Below, piece by piece: positions 38,393 through 50,939 of a DNA stretch of 64,000 nucleotides. A model generated the notes under the pieces. That model was not told where the DNA came from. It saw only the letters and a program-made list of their open reading frames with translations, and made no database searches. The position numbers and the translations under genes are program-made. The first letter of the stretch is position 1. Each line of letters opens with the position of its first letter. Source of the stretch: Opisthorchis felineus (Eukaryota > Platyhelminthes > Trematoda > Opisthorchiida > Opisthorchiidae); contig SJOL01008757.1 in NCBI GenBank assembly GCA_004794785.1, positions 378,589 to 442,588 on the forward strand, in the 5' to 3' direction.

Positions 38393-41300
38393 TGTCTATA
38401 AAAAATTCAGAGTAGTATAGCCCTGGAAACCAAATAAAAATAAAGCCACAAATAATCTACAGTTTAGTTGTACGGATTTAAGCGGTCGCAGCATATGAAT
38501 TTCCTAAGCTTACGTAAAGAAGTGTATCGATCAGGTATCAGGCAAAAACAACTCTGTCAAGTGACGACATATAACAAGTGAGTAATTAAAACCCACGTTC
38601 TGTAAACTTTAACAGACAGCCTAAATCTAAAGATCTCTCGGCGAAAGTTTTCTTTCGCCTACACACCGTTTTGCAGCCGTAAACAGGTTCCCTTAGCGAA
38701 TAAACTACCAGATCTTCACGAGAACTCTCCTTCAAGGTAGTTCCAAAATGCTCTCCTGCATAATTCCCGCACAGTGACAGATGACTAAGAAAGACCACCT
38801 CATGGGTTCTCCATATCTGAGTAACAAGAACATCAAGCTTTATTAGTGTTTAGTCGTCCGATTTAGTTCACCCTTTGAACATCCCAGAACTCCAAATCCC
38901 CAGCTTATACCTGCGGTCAGATCTGACGGAATGGTAAACCCGTATTCCCGACCATATGCAATTTCCTTTCTGCAGTCCCACTATTTCGGAACGCAGTGGA
39001 TTGTTGAGCTATGGGTCGAGCTTTCTTTATCTCAGGCGCAGAAAGCGGTATACCAAAAGGTTCAGTTATTCTCATCATTAGCCTGATAACAGCCGCAAAA
39101 GAGCAACAAAAATAGTAAAATTTGTCGTTGTACCTTTCGAAGGCGAGCATGTTTTGGGCAAAAGGAGGATGTATATGAAACTTAATGTAGGGTTTGTGAA
39201 TAACGAGTAGGAGGAATTTTCGCTATACTTCAGTGCTTTAGGTTTGATGGACAATATGGCATTGTAAATTAATTGATTTTGCATTTTTTGGAAAATAAAG
39301 CCAGGAGTCACCGGTGTTTTAGCCAATTTTTTTCTATATTTTTGCTTCTTGTCGTTTAGTTTAATTAACACTCCATACCACTCTGGGTGAGCAAAAACAT
39401 CAAACACTTGTTTATTTGAGTGCTTGGAAATATGCTGAATAACTGCCTTACACATTGTGGTTTTATAAACTTTCTGGCGCAAATAGTATGGTACGCGAAA
39501 CGCTATAGGATGAGTACGCATGTGACTATGTGAAAACCAAAAACTTCAGACTAGGCCAACTTCGTTTCAGTCCAAGCGATGCTCAATTGCTATCTGAAGG
39601 CAGATTTTGATTGCAATAAATCAACCAAATCATCAGAAAGTCACTTGGCAACTGCTGAATAGACTTTATGTACCTTCACTGAATCCTGAAGACAAGAACG
39701 CCCTTCTGATGTTAACCGATTCATATGGATATGCCCAACCTCCTAGGAAATGTATATTGTTTAGATCAGCAATATCGTAAAGGGTTTAGCAGCTGTATTA
39801 AGAGCTTTAGCCAACGCAAACCAAGTTGCATGTCATTTAGCAAGAGCTGTAGCTGTTTGACAGCTGTCATTTGGAGAACGAAACCTAAACGTCAAATTTT
39901 CCACCCATATCAGGTTTTTTCCCTGAAATTTAATAAGTGATGAAGTTGGGATTTGAGCACTGTTCCGAGTGATCCGACTGAGTCTATTCTAACCATTCCA
40001 GCCTTGAAATAAATAAGAATTGGACTTTTTTTCTACCCATGACTTAATTATTGTGAATCTCATGTTGATTTGTTTTTATGGCGGCAATTTTAGCGCTCGC
40101 TGTCACTCTGAGCCTCTCCCGTCGCCAATTAAGACAGTCGTCTGACTTTTATTACTTATTGATATTTGCAGAAAGCTAATTTTTTGCCACATCATGGACT
40201 TAGAAATACATCTAAATTTCTAAACAACTGTGTAATCAAATCCCAAGAAAATGAGTCACATGAATAGCTTTCTCCTTATCGCAACTCGTCACTTATGGTG
40301 GTCAATAAGCATGTTTTTATCCTTCAAACCAAGATGACAACACATATATAGTGGGCTTTTGGTGAATTTCCAAGTCCGTGGTCGGATAGATATCAGGTTT
40401 TTCGAATCATAAGGACTGTTTAGACAAGTCTTTCTGACAAATCATCAGCATTTGGGTAACTTTAATATTATATTGGCAGGTCCTTAGGCCCAGAATCACA
40501 TCACAAACCGAATTCACTGGTTGTACAAATCCGGTCGGCAGATGTGTTTTAGGTAGCTACAGCATGATGTACTTGCGTCCGCTAGATTACTTCTTCTTTT
40601 GATAGGATCCTTTAATGCGGAAGCGCTCCTATGGCTGAGATAAAGCCACATTTTTAAGATAATGCTTTATCTACAACTGCGTTCTATCCAAAACGCAAAT
40701 TACCAAACATCTTTGTGCACTTGGCTGGGCAGGTCCAACGGAAGGCCTGCTAGGAATTTATCAATAGAAACTGAAAGCTTGATATCAGTCTTGCGATATG
40801 GGTGCAGTATAAGTTTGATCTCTTGGCGATTCATTCAGCTAGGTCTACAGCTTCCACTTTATTTTGTTGATCTTGGTAAGGCTAAATACAAGCTAGCATA
40901 ATGAAGACAAGCATTGGTTGAAGGCGGAAAGATCAACCATAAAAATAAAAACCCGATTCCTCAGACTGTTGATACCACAACTTTAATCCAAAAGAGAGAG
41001 AAATCTATCAACGGGAAGATTAGTAGTAAGAAAAACCTCGAAAATGGAGAAGTAGTTGGACCTCTGTATTCGTATGCTGACTTTCAAGGATGCCAAACTT
41101 ATCCCCAAGCAGTTTCTGTGCTCTGTCATACATAGTTTTTATCCAGAAATCTAGAATATAGTTTCTAACTTCACCCTTGCGTGACTTTAATTCTTCAGAA
41201 AAAGGACATGTTCACTACTGAGTACAATTTATATTTTACTGGTTGAACTAATCAAGGCGCTGATTGGAATACTGTCAACGGCTAACTTTAACAATGGTTC

Positions 41301-44300
41301 TGGACAGTACAAAATTAGGGAGTCTCTTCTATTAGGTAAACTTGCCATTATTGACCAAATATCCCTTCATGGGTCTTTCTGAAGCTTTTATGACAAAAAA
41401 TTACCGAGTATTGATATTTTGATGTTAATGTTGCTCAGGAAAACGCATTAAGGTCTGATTGTTAGATTTTTGGCGATACGTTACGCAGCCAGCAGATATC
41501 ATTATCATTAGCCGCAAAAAAGGCTACATGTACAGAAGTTTCAGCTGCCACGGTTTTGTTCACCGATGATCTGCGGTGGTAGAGGTGAATGACTACGTTT
41601 GTGGGCGGTAGTTAATATGAGTAATGAGTGAAAACAAGCATATCGAGGGAGATTCGAAGGGAAAGCTGTGCGTTGTACGAAACGGCTTAAATACGTAAGC
41701 GACATGCGCGCGACTAGGCCATTTCTGACAATGTCTCCAACCGCTAAGATGTTCTGTCACAAGGCACACATTGAGCAAAACGGTGCTGACCAGCGTAGAT
41801 AAGTTGGCTGGTAATTGCGTTCAAACTTTGCTGTTAATTCATTGCTTGTACTTATCTTGTCCGTTTCTACTCCTAGAACCGTTGTGCCAAATGGCCTCTC
41901 TAAGGAAGTCAGTCGACTGGCACTTGGACAAGTCATAGCAACCTATAGAGTATGATCATTTCGTCCCCTATGGATAGGCGATTTCTTTTCAAAATCATTC
42001 AGCGTACTTTGGCATTACTGTTCCCAACATTTGTGCTTCATTTTTCACCATGCAGAATCACCAAAGTATGTCTCGTTCGTCATCAACATTTAATAAGGAT
42101 CTTCAAAACAAAAAAGGTTTTAAAGGTTTTTAAGCCTCCAAGTGTGACTAAGACATTAGCCTGACCCACTGACCTGCCAGAGCATTTGTTCGGGTTTCAT
42201 ATTCTAAAAGATGCTCGGAGTCAAACGCATTTTCTGAGGTATTTTCTTCAGGTCTTATAGTTACGCTCATTTCAGTGGTGATGTACGGCCACATAATGGT
42301 TAAAGATCAGTGGCTATCGTCTGCTGCTAATAGTTTGGATCGTTCCGAAGGTACACATTATGCATCTGACATAACGCTCGATCTAAGTGCATCTGTGTGA
42401 ACTTTTGTCCTCAGAAGAGGTTTAGAGAGAGAAAAGAGAGTTTTATCATTGGTGTGGTCCAGCTGCTGTTTTCAATACCAAACAGCAAATCTACGGACTG
42501 GAGAAAAACGCGCGAAAAGATCGAAGATGGAATACATGTCAGTGTAGTTCAGCCAGAGTGTGTTGAGACAGTGAGAACGGTCTACTTTAAGATAATAATG
42601 CATAGAAATGCTGCTCATCAGGTAGAAACCGAAACTTGCCTGGAAAAGCTGTCACTTAAGACGGACTTTGCAGACAACGAGCATTCGTAAAAACAACGCT
42701 AATGGATCGAAAACTCAATATGAGTTGCGCTGTGGTTTCTTGTCATTAAACCGCTTGTTTTTAAGTATGCTTGTACTCTGTTTATTGGGTAGACAGTAGA
42801 GAAGGTGCGTCTCTGAGAAAGTAAATTTTTGAGAAGTCACGGCAATTTTAGCGCATGTCTTTTTGCTCATCTTATATGGCATTAATTTTGACTTCATATC
42901 TCGGTCGGACCTCATTACCCCTCGCCGCCACCCCTATTAATACTTTTAGCTTGTCTGCGGCAATTATGAAATCTGCTTGAATTTGTTATATAAAGCGTTT
43001 GCAGACAACAAGAATTTAAGTGGGCTTTAATAACAAACCATGTTACACACCTTTGGCAATATTCACCAAGTTCTGTCGATATAAAAACTTTTTCTTTTTG
43101 TTTTGGAAAGCAGTGCACCAATTATAGATTACTGTCAAACTCACGTCTAGCGCGCAAGGATGGAAATTATAAGGTTCAAGCTCCCGAATGAATAATTGTG
43201 CTTATATACTAGAACCAAATTCCCCCTTAATCATTCTTTCAGTACTCAAATGTATCTATTTGAAAGATCAACTTTTAGTTGCAGCTATATTGTCTCATTT
43301 AAATACCTGGTTCCCACTCATCTTGGAATTCGTTGCAATTAGATAACAGCTGGAAGAGAGACATGAATAAATGCACTAAAACTGTATCACGTGTTTGTGG
43401 TACTCAGTGGGGGAATTTGTACTCCGTATTAATTTATAACTTTTAAGGTCACAATTAATTACATTTTTTACATAACGACAAACACCGTACAACTTAAACA
43501 AAGCCACGCCCTTAGTTTTGGTCGGAAAAGAGATATTTTCTGGCCAATAATCTGAGTTTCTCGCAGTCCACGTTGTGCACTTCTCTAGTGGTTGCAATAG
43601 AAATAAATGAATCTTTCCTGTTTCTGGTATACCGTTGATATATATGGCGGCGTTTCAAGTATCTAGTCTGGGCTTCAATCGCCACTCGCAGTTTTTCGCA
43701 TCGGACTTCTTTGGTTAAAGAAACCTCGCTGTAGGTTTTGCTGCAGTTCTAAAACAGCACTATTAATCAGGCATCAGTTTATACGTACGACATAGGCAAA
43801 GAAAGACATGCCATTTTTCTTACACGTCAACATAACCCTGGACTTATCTGGAAAAAGTCCCAGAAGTATCTTTACTTCAAGTAATTCGAAGCTTCACCAC
43901 AAACTTCACCGTTCAGTTTCAGTTGAAAATTAGTGGACGCAAGAGTTAGTTGCTTCCTGTTGGGACTCTCTAAGAATGATAGTGCATCTGGTTACATTAA
44001 GCCAAATGGAAGTAAGCAGCAGTACTGAGATAGGTACCATGGGGCATTGCATCACACTTTCAGATTGCAAAAACTTATCACAGACAGTAATTTATTGTCG
44101 GTTTCAGTTTTTCAGCTTGAGTCCGCTGATAACTCTTTCCAAATGCATGCAGAAGGTAAATTAATTGTTTACGTCATTTGAAGCTAGTGTTTCATGAGCT
44201 TGTAATAGTTAACTTTGGTGTGGTGTATGCATTCAGTTGGCAGAAACGCATCTACGTTTTGGTAGTCTTTGACCGCATACCCCCTAGTATAGGCATGTCT

Positions 44301-46899
44301 GGTCCTTACGCTTCTTCCCTTATTCAGACGCGCAACTTTTGGAGTAAGTGAACACCGAATTGGTCGCCAAAACGTATGTGAATCACCGGCCTAGACTAAT
44401 TAAAATTCAGTACATTTTTCCTTGACATTTGAAAACTAAGCCGACGCTCTGTATTTTAACAAAACTTATGTAAAGTGCGTATTAGTTTCGGAAAAACTTT
44501 TGTCCTTTCCATGAATAAACGTTTGGTGACCCAGAGGAGCCGCTTATCTTAGCAAACAAGTAAAACTTCTTGTAGACCTCTACATTAAATTCACTCTACT
44601 TGCGTTTATATACTCTCCACTACATCCTATTCTAAGGCGCGACTCTGAACGCGGATTGTGGCTTTACTAAAGTAGCCTGAAAAAGGTGACAAGCGGTTTT
44701 GTTCACTGGTAACCTGAGCTCTCCTTATATCCGGAGATGTTGTAACCTGTCACGACAGTGTTTGCTAGTCCTCCTTGGATCTGGCAGGTTTATACAGCTC
44801 ATACTCCTCTCCAAAGAAACGATGTTTTGAAGTTAAGCTGTTAAGGACATTTATCAGTAGACTTTTGGTAGCGTTGGTTCAGGTTTGATCCATAAGGGGC
44901 ACAAGCGCTCACGTTGAGGCTTTGATTAGCAACTTAAAGTAGCAGCCTCAAAAAACTCCAGTCACCATCTCCGGATGAAGAAAAGAGACAATGAAGTGAA
45001 ACAAAATTGTCGGCTCCATCAAATGCGTTACCAAAGTCCACTTCCTCACCCTACAGAAATTTGCTCCAGTCATTAGCAATATGATGGCTTTTGATCGTTC
45101 TGATGAAGCTTATAGACTACTATATTGGTAATAAAGATCTTTTGATCCTTGTCCCACACTTTTTACAGCACCACTGTTAGGCTCACGCAACGATTGGTGA
45201 TCGAAGTGTGCTATGCTCCTTAGTTGTTGCAGGGTGCCACATCTTCCTCCTCTAATTTATGGGGTATTAGTCTTGTTTTTCATGGACTCAAAAGTCGTAA
45301 GATCAGTGCCGTCAGTGTCAGGGCTGTATAATGAAACAATACTGGATGCCATCTATCAGGTGCTGAGGCCTTGCTTTGTAACCAAAACAGGGACGGCGCT
45401 TGTTCATTAAATTCGGGAAGCTTGACTTACATTTGCATTTCCTCCCGCTACTGATATTGTCGTTATGACCTCAGACTTCGGTAAACGTCAAGGAGCAATC
45501 TCCTCTAGAAATTTTCATTTAACATGTGCAGCCGGAATTCATAAAAGATAGACGTTTGGCAGGGCGCCGAAGCCTTTTTTTTATATGTTGGTATAGTTTA
45601 ACGTCATTGGTTAACTGTTTTGCCTTCACAATGTTTTCGTACCTCCTGTTCGCACCTGATGCAGTTGTTATGCAATTGTGTATATTTGGAATGTCTTTTT
45701 GATCAGCTATTGCACTTGCATTACTACTGCTCTGTCTTTCATAGTCACACTGCTTGGAGAATATGGCGGGCGACTAGAAGTGCCTCAGACTGTTTTATTT
45801 TTTGGGGCGCATGTCATACAATTTCGATCCACGGCGGTCTGCAATAATGTGTGAGTCTTTTGAACCTGAGAAGCGATGGAGCCTCCATACAGCAGACTTG
45901 ATTTACTGATTGGAAAGGCATCAGTTGTGGCGTTGCAACGGCAACCCTGGCAAACTTCCTCAGTGTTATCCGAAAACCTGAGGTATGCAGGCTAATCTCG
46001 CATCTCTGTGCATCCACTGCCTCTTGTTTGGTGGTTCGAGTCCTCTGTTACTAAGATAGATCCCATAATTCAACATAAATCTTGAGGTCTGAGTTCTTAA
46101 TAGACATCGCGCACTTTTAAGGTTTTATGTATGAATTTCCCCGGACAGGGTTCTGAATGTCAAGACAAACAGCGCGCATGAGTTTGGTCCCTAACTTAAT
46201 GTCACCAAGAACCGTTTAAACCACACCTTTGAAAGCTTTGTCATGCCCTTAAGAGACGTGTGAAGAAAAATTGCTTCTTCTGCCCAAATGGTTTCTTTAG
46301 CACTAGGACACGTATTCGGATTCGATTTGTTAAACAAAATCCTGAGTCAACTAGCGTACGTGCGCCCAAGGTAGCTACCTCGGGTGGACGTGCACGTGCG
46401 TTGCCTAGAAAACATATACGGATACATATGAGGGATCGCTAGTAGGCTTTAGTCCGAGAAAGCTCTCAATAATTGTATTGTAGTCCGGATGTTTTCAGGG
46501 TAAGTTACACGGGAGCAACTTAAACGCACCCCTCGAAAACCGCTCGTTTAATCTTCGTTGCAATGTCCTACTGGCTGGCTCGTGTGAGAGGTCATGGTTG
46601 CACATATTTATGTGACGAGCGTTAAAATGTCATTTTCTGAAACAGCCAGATAGTTATTATTAGATCTCGTGGCTTCTTAAGGATTACAACAGCCGAAAAA
46701 TCTCAGCAAGACATAATACGCGACATTCTTAGAGAAATTCGCTGGCGTTTTTTCTCACCTGAATAAACCAGAAGTTACTTACCAAATGCCTTTCTTCTAG
46801 CTATCCACGAGAAAGCACACGACCTTTGAATATGTAACTCTGTAACACCCCAGAATAAATAACCGTTGAAAAGATAAAACAAATTATAGTTTTACTCCC
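38393..46899. other. Upstream of syntenin; no recognisable gene
   Basis: This stretch should include the syntenin promoter and any 5' UTR exon, but no element can be pointed to. A 147-codon minus-strand frame at 39078-39521 is rich in Lys, Ile and Phe, with no recognised motif. A weak B-box-like GGTTCGAGTCC sits at 46034-46044 without a clear A box. Otherwise nothing is identifiable. Confidence 0.45.
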
Positions 46900-47869
46900 T
46901 TTCGTGCAGGACCGACGCGATCGATTCTAGCACCGCCCCGGGATTTCCGCGTAGATCCCTAGTAGGAAGCGTTCCGCTCTGCTTTGACTAATGCATGGAT
47001 GAGTTGCACTTCTGAGCTGGATTGGGTCAGACAAGCGGCGAAGCCTACCGACAAATCAACCACAAGCGTTGACCTCGACATCAGGGAACGCTGCGAGAAC
47101 CCTACAGCCACTGATAATGTGAAACTGCCAGTCTCCAGCTCCATTTCGTCAAAAGTGCCCTTTCCAATTGTGGGAACAGTCGTCGTCATGACCCTGACTG
47201 TCGGAGCCCAAAACCCGACAAAAGCGAACCGGAAAATCCTTCGTACACTCATTTGACCACGCTGATCGCGGGACACTTGGGAGTCCACAAAAACACGGAA
47301 GAAAAGCGGCTGCGGCCAAACAAACCACATAAAATTCACCAAATCAGAAAGCTGCTGGCAAGCTTCAAGGTGCAGTCCTCCGCGAAAACGAGCCTTATGG
47401 GGCGCCACCAAAAGGACTTTTTCTTGATGCTACCACCCCACGCAAAGGGCCTCACAGAGACACCTCATCGATCAAACCGCGCCAAAATATGCAATAAACC
47501 AGAGAGACGCACGTCTGCCTCAAATCCTTGAACAACAACAGATCCAGTCATCCAAAAGGCGGTAGTGAACGGGCTACAGGTAGCATTGGTGGAAATTTTC
47601 GCCCACGGGCGGAAAAACTGCGTCTTCCAAAGGTAATTGGGCCTGCGCAAACCGAACTCCCATCGGGCGAAAAAAACCTGCAAATAAAAAGCAGCTCTCG
47701 AAACCACCAGGGCAGGAAGTGGACAAGTATGCCACAGAGGCCCCTTAGGAGCCTTGGACACAAGCTCGGCGTACACCTATTAAATCTGCCAACCTCTCAG
47801 GCAGCACACCTCTCGGCTCCCTAACTTCTTAGGTGGCAGAGACAGTGTTTAAATGTTGTCCACAAACTG

Positions 47870-48330
47870 TCTCAGTCTTTTCAACAAACTTGCCTTGAGC
47901 AGCCGTCCATAATCGCACTTGCGGACACCTGGCTCACACCAGATGTCTCTGACGCGGAGATCTCGATAGAGGGCTACCCTATTTTTCGAGCTGACCCAAA
48001 ATGCGGGAGGGCTGGTGGGGTTGCTTTATATTTACATGCAGCCATGCCCATCCCAATAGTCCTCTGCGATACCGCTCCTGCACCTTGTCGCGATGCACTG
48101 TGGATTCAAATCCCGCTGCGCGGAAACGATTCTCTTCCTCTCGGCGTTGTTAACCGTTGCCCCCCGAGACCTCCAGAAGATGACCAATCCCTCATACATA
48201 CCATCGAGCAACTCAAATCAAGCTACCACTTCATACCTCTCTTGCTGATAGGTGATTTAAACGTCCCCAAGGCCTTCTGGGGTAGCTCCGGCGCGCCGGG
48301 CCTAGTAGACATTTTGCAGCAGCGCTGACC
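47870..48330 (+). pseudogene. CR1-like apurinic endonuclease domain remnant
   Basis: The frame encodes a class I LINE endonuclease with the early motif ADTWLTPDVSDAEI and glycine-rich AGGVALYLHA. The catalytic-loop LLLIGDLNVPKAFWG follows near 48250. The domain is truncated by a stop near 48325, before the usual SDH motif, which appears out of register as GHSDYCVLTFDF near 48475. It would nick target DNA to prime reverse transcription in an active element. Confidence 0.8.
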
Positions 48331-48879
48331 AAAGTCGTCTAACGGAGCACTTTGACTCAACATGTCGTCGCATCCACCAGATACCGCGCAGGCCAACTAC
48401 CATCCCTCCTGGATTTGGTCATCAAAAACGAAAGACACCTCCTTGATCAGGTGTTAATTAACGCTCCACTGGGACATAGCGACTACTGTGTGTTGACCTT
48501 TGATTTCATCTGCTACTGGGCCAGAAATCCCGAAACTCAAAAGTGGATTCAAAACTTCTGCCGTAAAATGCGGAACCGCTGTAAGTCAGAAATCCGCCGA
48601 CGGAACATACGAAAACAAGCCACCGTACAAAGTCTTGCACGGGAAAACAATAACGTGCTGTTTAAATAAATGAGACGTCTCCGCAAAAATAAACCAGCCG
48701 CGTTCTCCTTGACGGACATGAATGGCAACCCATGAGTGGTCCAGTGGTGTAACCTGAAGTCTACAGAGAACACTATGCAGGCCATTATTCTGCCACAGGG
48801 ACCTCGTCACACTAACTCTTGTAAAGGCGTAACTATGAACGGCCTCTAACCCACTTGCTGTTCGCGGAGGACATTCGTC

Positions 48880-49720
48880 AACTCTTGCACAGGACAAACC
48901 GTTCTGCGCGTTGGGGCCGGACGAGGTCCACCCAAGGATCCTGAAGGAAACGTCGCTCAGACTGGTAAAGCATTTCTACCTGGTGTTTCGTCGATCGTGC
49001 GACGAAGGCAACCTTCCCTCCGTTTGGAAAGAAGCGACTGTTATGCCAATCTAGAAAACTGATGACCGACTATAGTCCGGCAGCTACAGGCCTATTAGCC
49101 TCACTAGTGTACCGTACTAATGTAACGTACAAGGTGTTGGAACGCATTCAGCAGTGGATCATCCTAGATCACCTCACCACCAACAACTTGATATCTCCAG
49201 TTCACCACGGATTCCTCCCAAACCATTCTTGCATGACGAAGATGCTCGTATTTGTGAAAAGCCTAACATAAGCTACGGACGAGAAGCTCATATCCGATGC
49301 CATATTTTTCGACTTCTCAAAGGCATTCGATCGAGTCCCATACGACTCCCTGCTCCACAAACTCGAGTGTTACGGGATTCAAGGAGAAAGTCCACGCTGA
49401 ATTAAGGTGTTTCTATCAGACAGAACATTCTTAGTGAAAGTAGGCTCGTCCTACACTGCTCCGGCGCCGGTCTCAATTAGGGGTCCTCAAGGATCGATTT
49501 CGGGACCACTTCTGTTTCTGATCTACGTCAACGACCTTCCGTATGTTCTTTCTTGTCTACGTTTTGCAAGCGACTTGAAATCCTGGAGTTTGAATGCCTT
49601 CCGAACGGATGTAGTCACCGAAAAGCAGTGGTTGTTGAACTGGTACCTTCCCTTGAATGGCAAAAGGCGTCCATATGTCATTCGGAGCGGGCTAAGCGAG
49701 CGCCTATGTCCTGCATGATG
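48880..49720 (+). pseudogene. CR1-like reverse transcriptase domain remnant
   Basis: The conserved reverse transcriptase blocks are present over several frames. The DFSKAFDRVPYD block near 49310 carries the first catalytic aspartate. The PQGS and LFLIYVNDLP blocks are near 49480-49540. The second catalytic pair is lost: LRFASDLKSW near 49560 replaces FADD. In-frame stops occur near 49270 and 49400. The second copy at the window end has the intact motif. Confidence 0.82.
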
Positions 49721-50486
49721 AGAATGGACCAGAAGACGTCACAAGAGTGGATGCCAAAAAGGAGTTCAGTATCTGGCTCTCTTCAAACATGTCCTTCTCA
49801 CTACACCATGAGCAATCGGCCCAAAAAGCATTCGCCGCTCTACGGATGATTCGGCGCACCTTCTGCCGTATTACTCGCGTGGACTTCCAAATACTCTATG
49901 GAGCCTACGTCGAATCGCTCCTTGAATATGCCAACCAAGTTGTCTACTCAGGACGCAAGAAGGACTTTACCCTCATTGAACGTGTCCAACCACCTGCTAC
50001 GAAAATTGTTGGCAGCCTTAAATTCGAGGACTATGAGATGCGTCTCGCGGTGCTTGACCTAGTTCTGCTGGAGTATCGACGCCTCCAAGGAAACCTGATA
50101 CTTACTTAAATCCTGTTTTAACAAGGTTTTGCCAAGAGGTTCTTCACCGTTGACCCAGCTACCTCATGGCGTGGTCATGGTAAGAAGATTTTCAAGCTCA
50201 GAGCTTACACTTTAATCGGGCAAAAATTTCTCATTTTGGGTATTTTCTGCGTGCAATAACCTTCCCCCTATGATTGTCCACGTTCCATCTACAACCCAGT
50301 TCAAAGCATTATTAGGCGCTGTTTTTGCGAGTCCTTGCGTTCGCAAGCTTACTGTCGTAGGCTGAGAACTCAAAGAGCAGTGCTACACCCATTTCGGCTT
50401 GTGCCTTCCAGGTGAACGCCGGCCGCTGAGGGACAAGAATAAAACTGATCCGGGAAACTTGGACGAAAGCTCCGACCCTGTGTATC

Positions 50487-50510
50487 AATCCGTGAATCCG
50501 TGAATCCGTA
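50487..50510 (+). repeat. 8-bp tandem repeat at the CR1-like 3' end
   Basis: AATCCGTG is repeated almost three times, the last unit reading AATCCGTA. It lies just past the last part of the CR1-like element that reads as protein, where CR1-clade elements carry their terminal microsatellite. I take it as the 3' boundary of the element. Confidence 0.75.
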
Positions 50511-50939
50511 CGTGTGGTTGTGGTATTGGAAGTTCTATAGGTTGCATCAGGACGTCTCCACCAACCTCTGTACAGCTAAAATAATCCCATTCGTTGAGAG
50601 ATGCTACTACTCCTCTCATTGCACTGATACATTCTTCTATGCCCCCAGTTTTGGTGGGCCCGCGAATAACGGAAAACCTAATGCCTGTGGTCGTTTGCGG
50701 ATTGTGGTGACCTGAAATCAAGTAGTTAAATGCATACAAAGCCATACCTGGGCAGATTGCAAAAATGCTGAATCATAAATGGAAAAGGGCCCATGAACGT
50801 TTTCCCACGATATGGAAAAAGACACACCTGCATCCTCTGTACAAGACCTCGTTTCATTACACGGATATTACGAATATTAGCTGCTCACGTAGGAGGTATG
50901 AGTCTAATCCGGCATAAAATAGTATTGAAAAGATTGAGC

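Larger units (their letters stand above)
46900..50512 (+). mobile_element. CR1-like non-LTR retrotransposon, near full-length, inactive
   Basis: A GC-rich block of about 3.6 kb reads as a LINE on the plus strand. Order: a basic ORF1-like region (about 46984-47520, frame breaks); an endonuclease (about 47900-48330, TWLTPDVSDAEISIEGYP, then GDLNVPKAFWG); a linker; and reverse transcriptase (about 48880-49700). Reverse transcriptase motifs are LGPDEVHPRILKET, SYRPISLTS, ISPVHHGFLPNHSC, FFDFSKAFDRVPYDSLLHKL, and GPLLFLIYVNDLP. The catalytic FADD reads FASD. A C-terminal region follows to about 50430. Stops and frameshifts break every domain. The 3' end carries (AATCCGTG)3 at 50487-50510; short 8-bp terminal repeats are typical of CR1-clade elements. 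Confidence 0.87.

Noticed and set aside
46000..46060. B-box-like GGTTCGAGTCC suggesting a tRNA gene or SINE.
   Set aside because: No A box at suitable distance, no cloverleaf, and no second copy in the window.
46959..47411. A 150-codon minus-strand ORF in the GC-rich block.
   Set aside because: It is antisense to the ORF1-like region of the CR1-like element and has no recognisable content.
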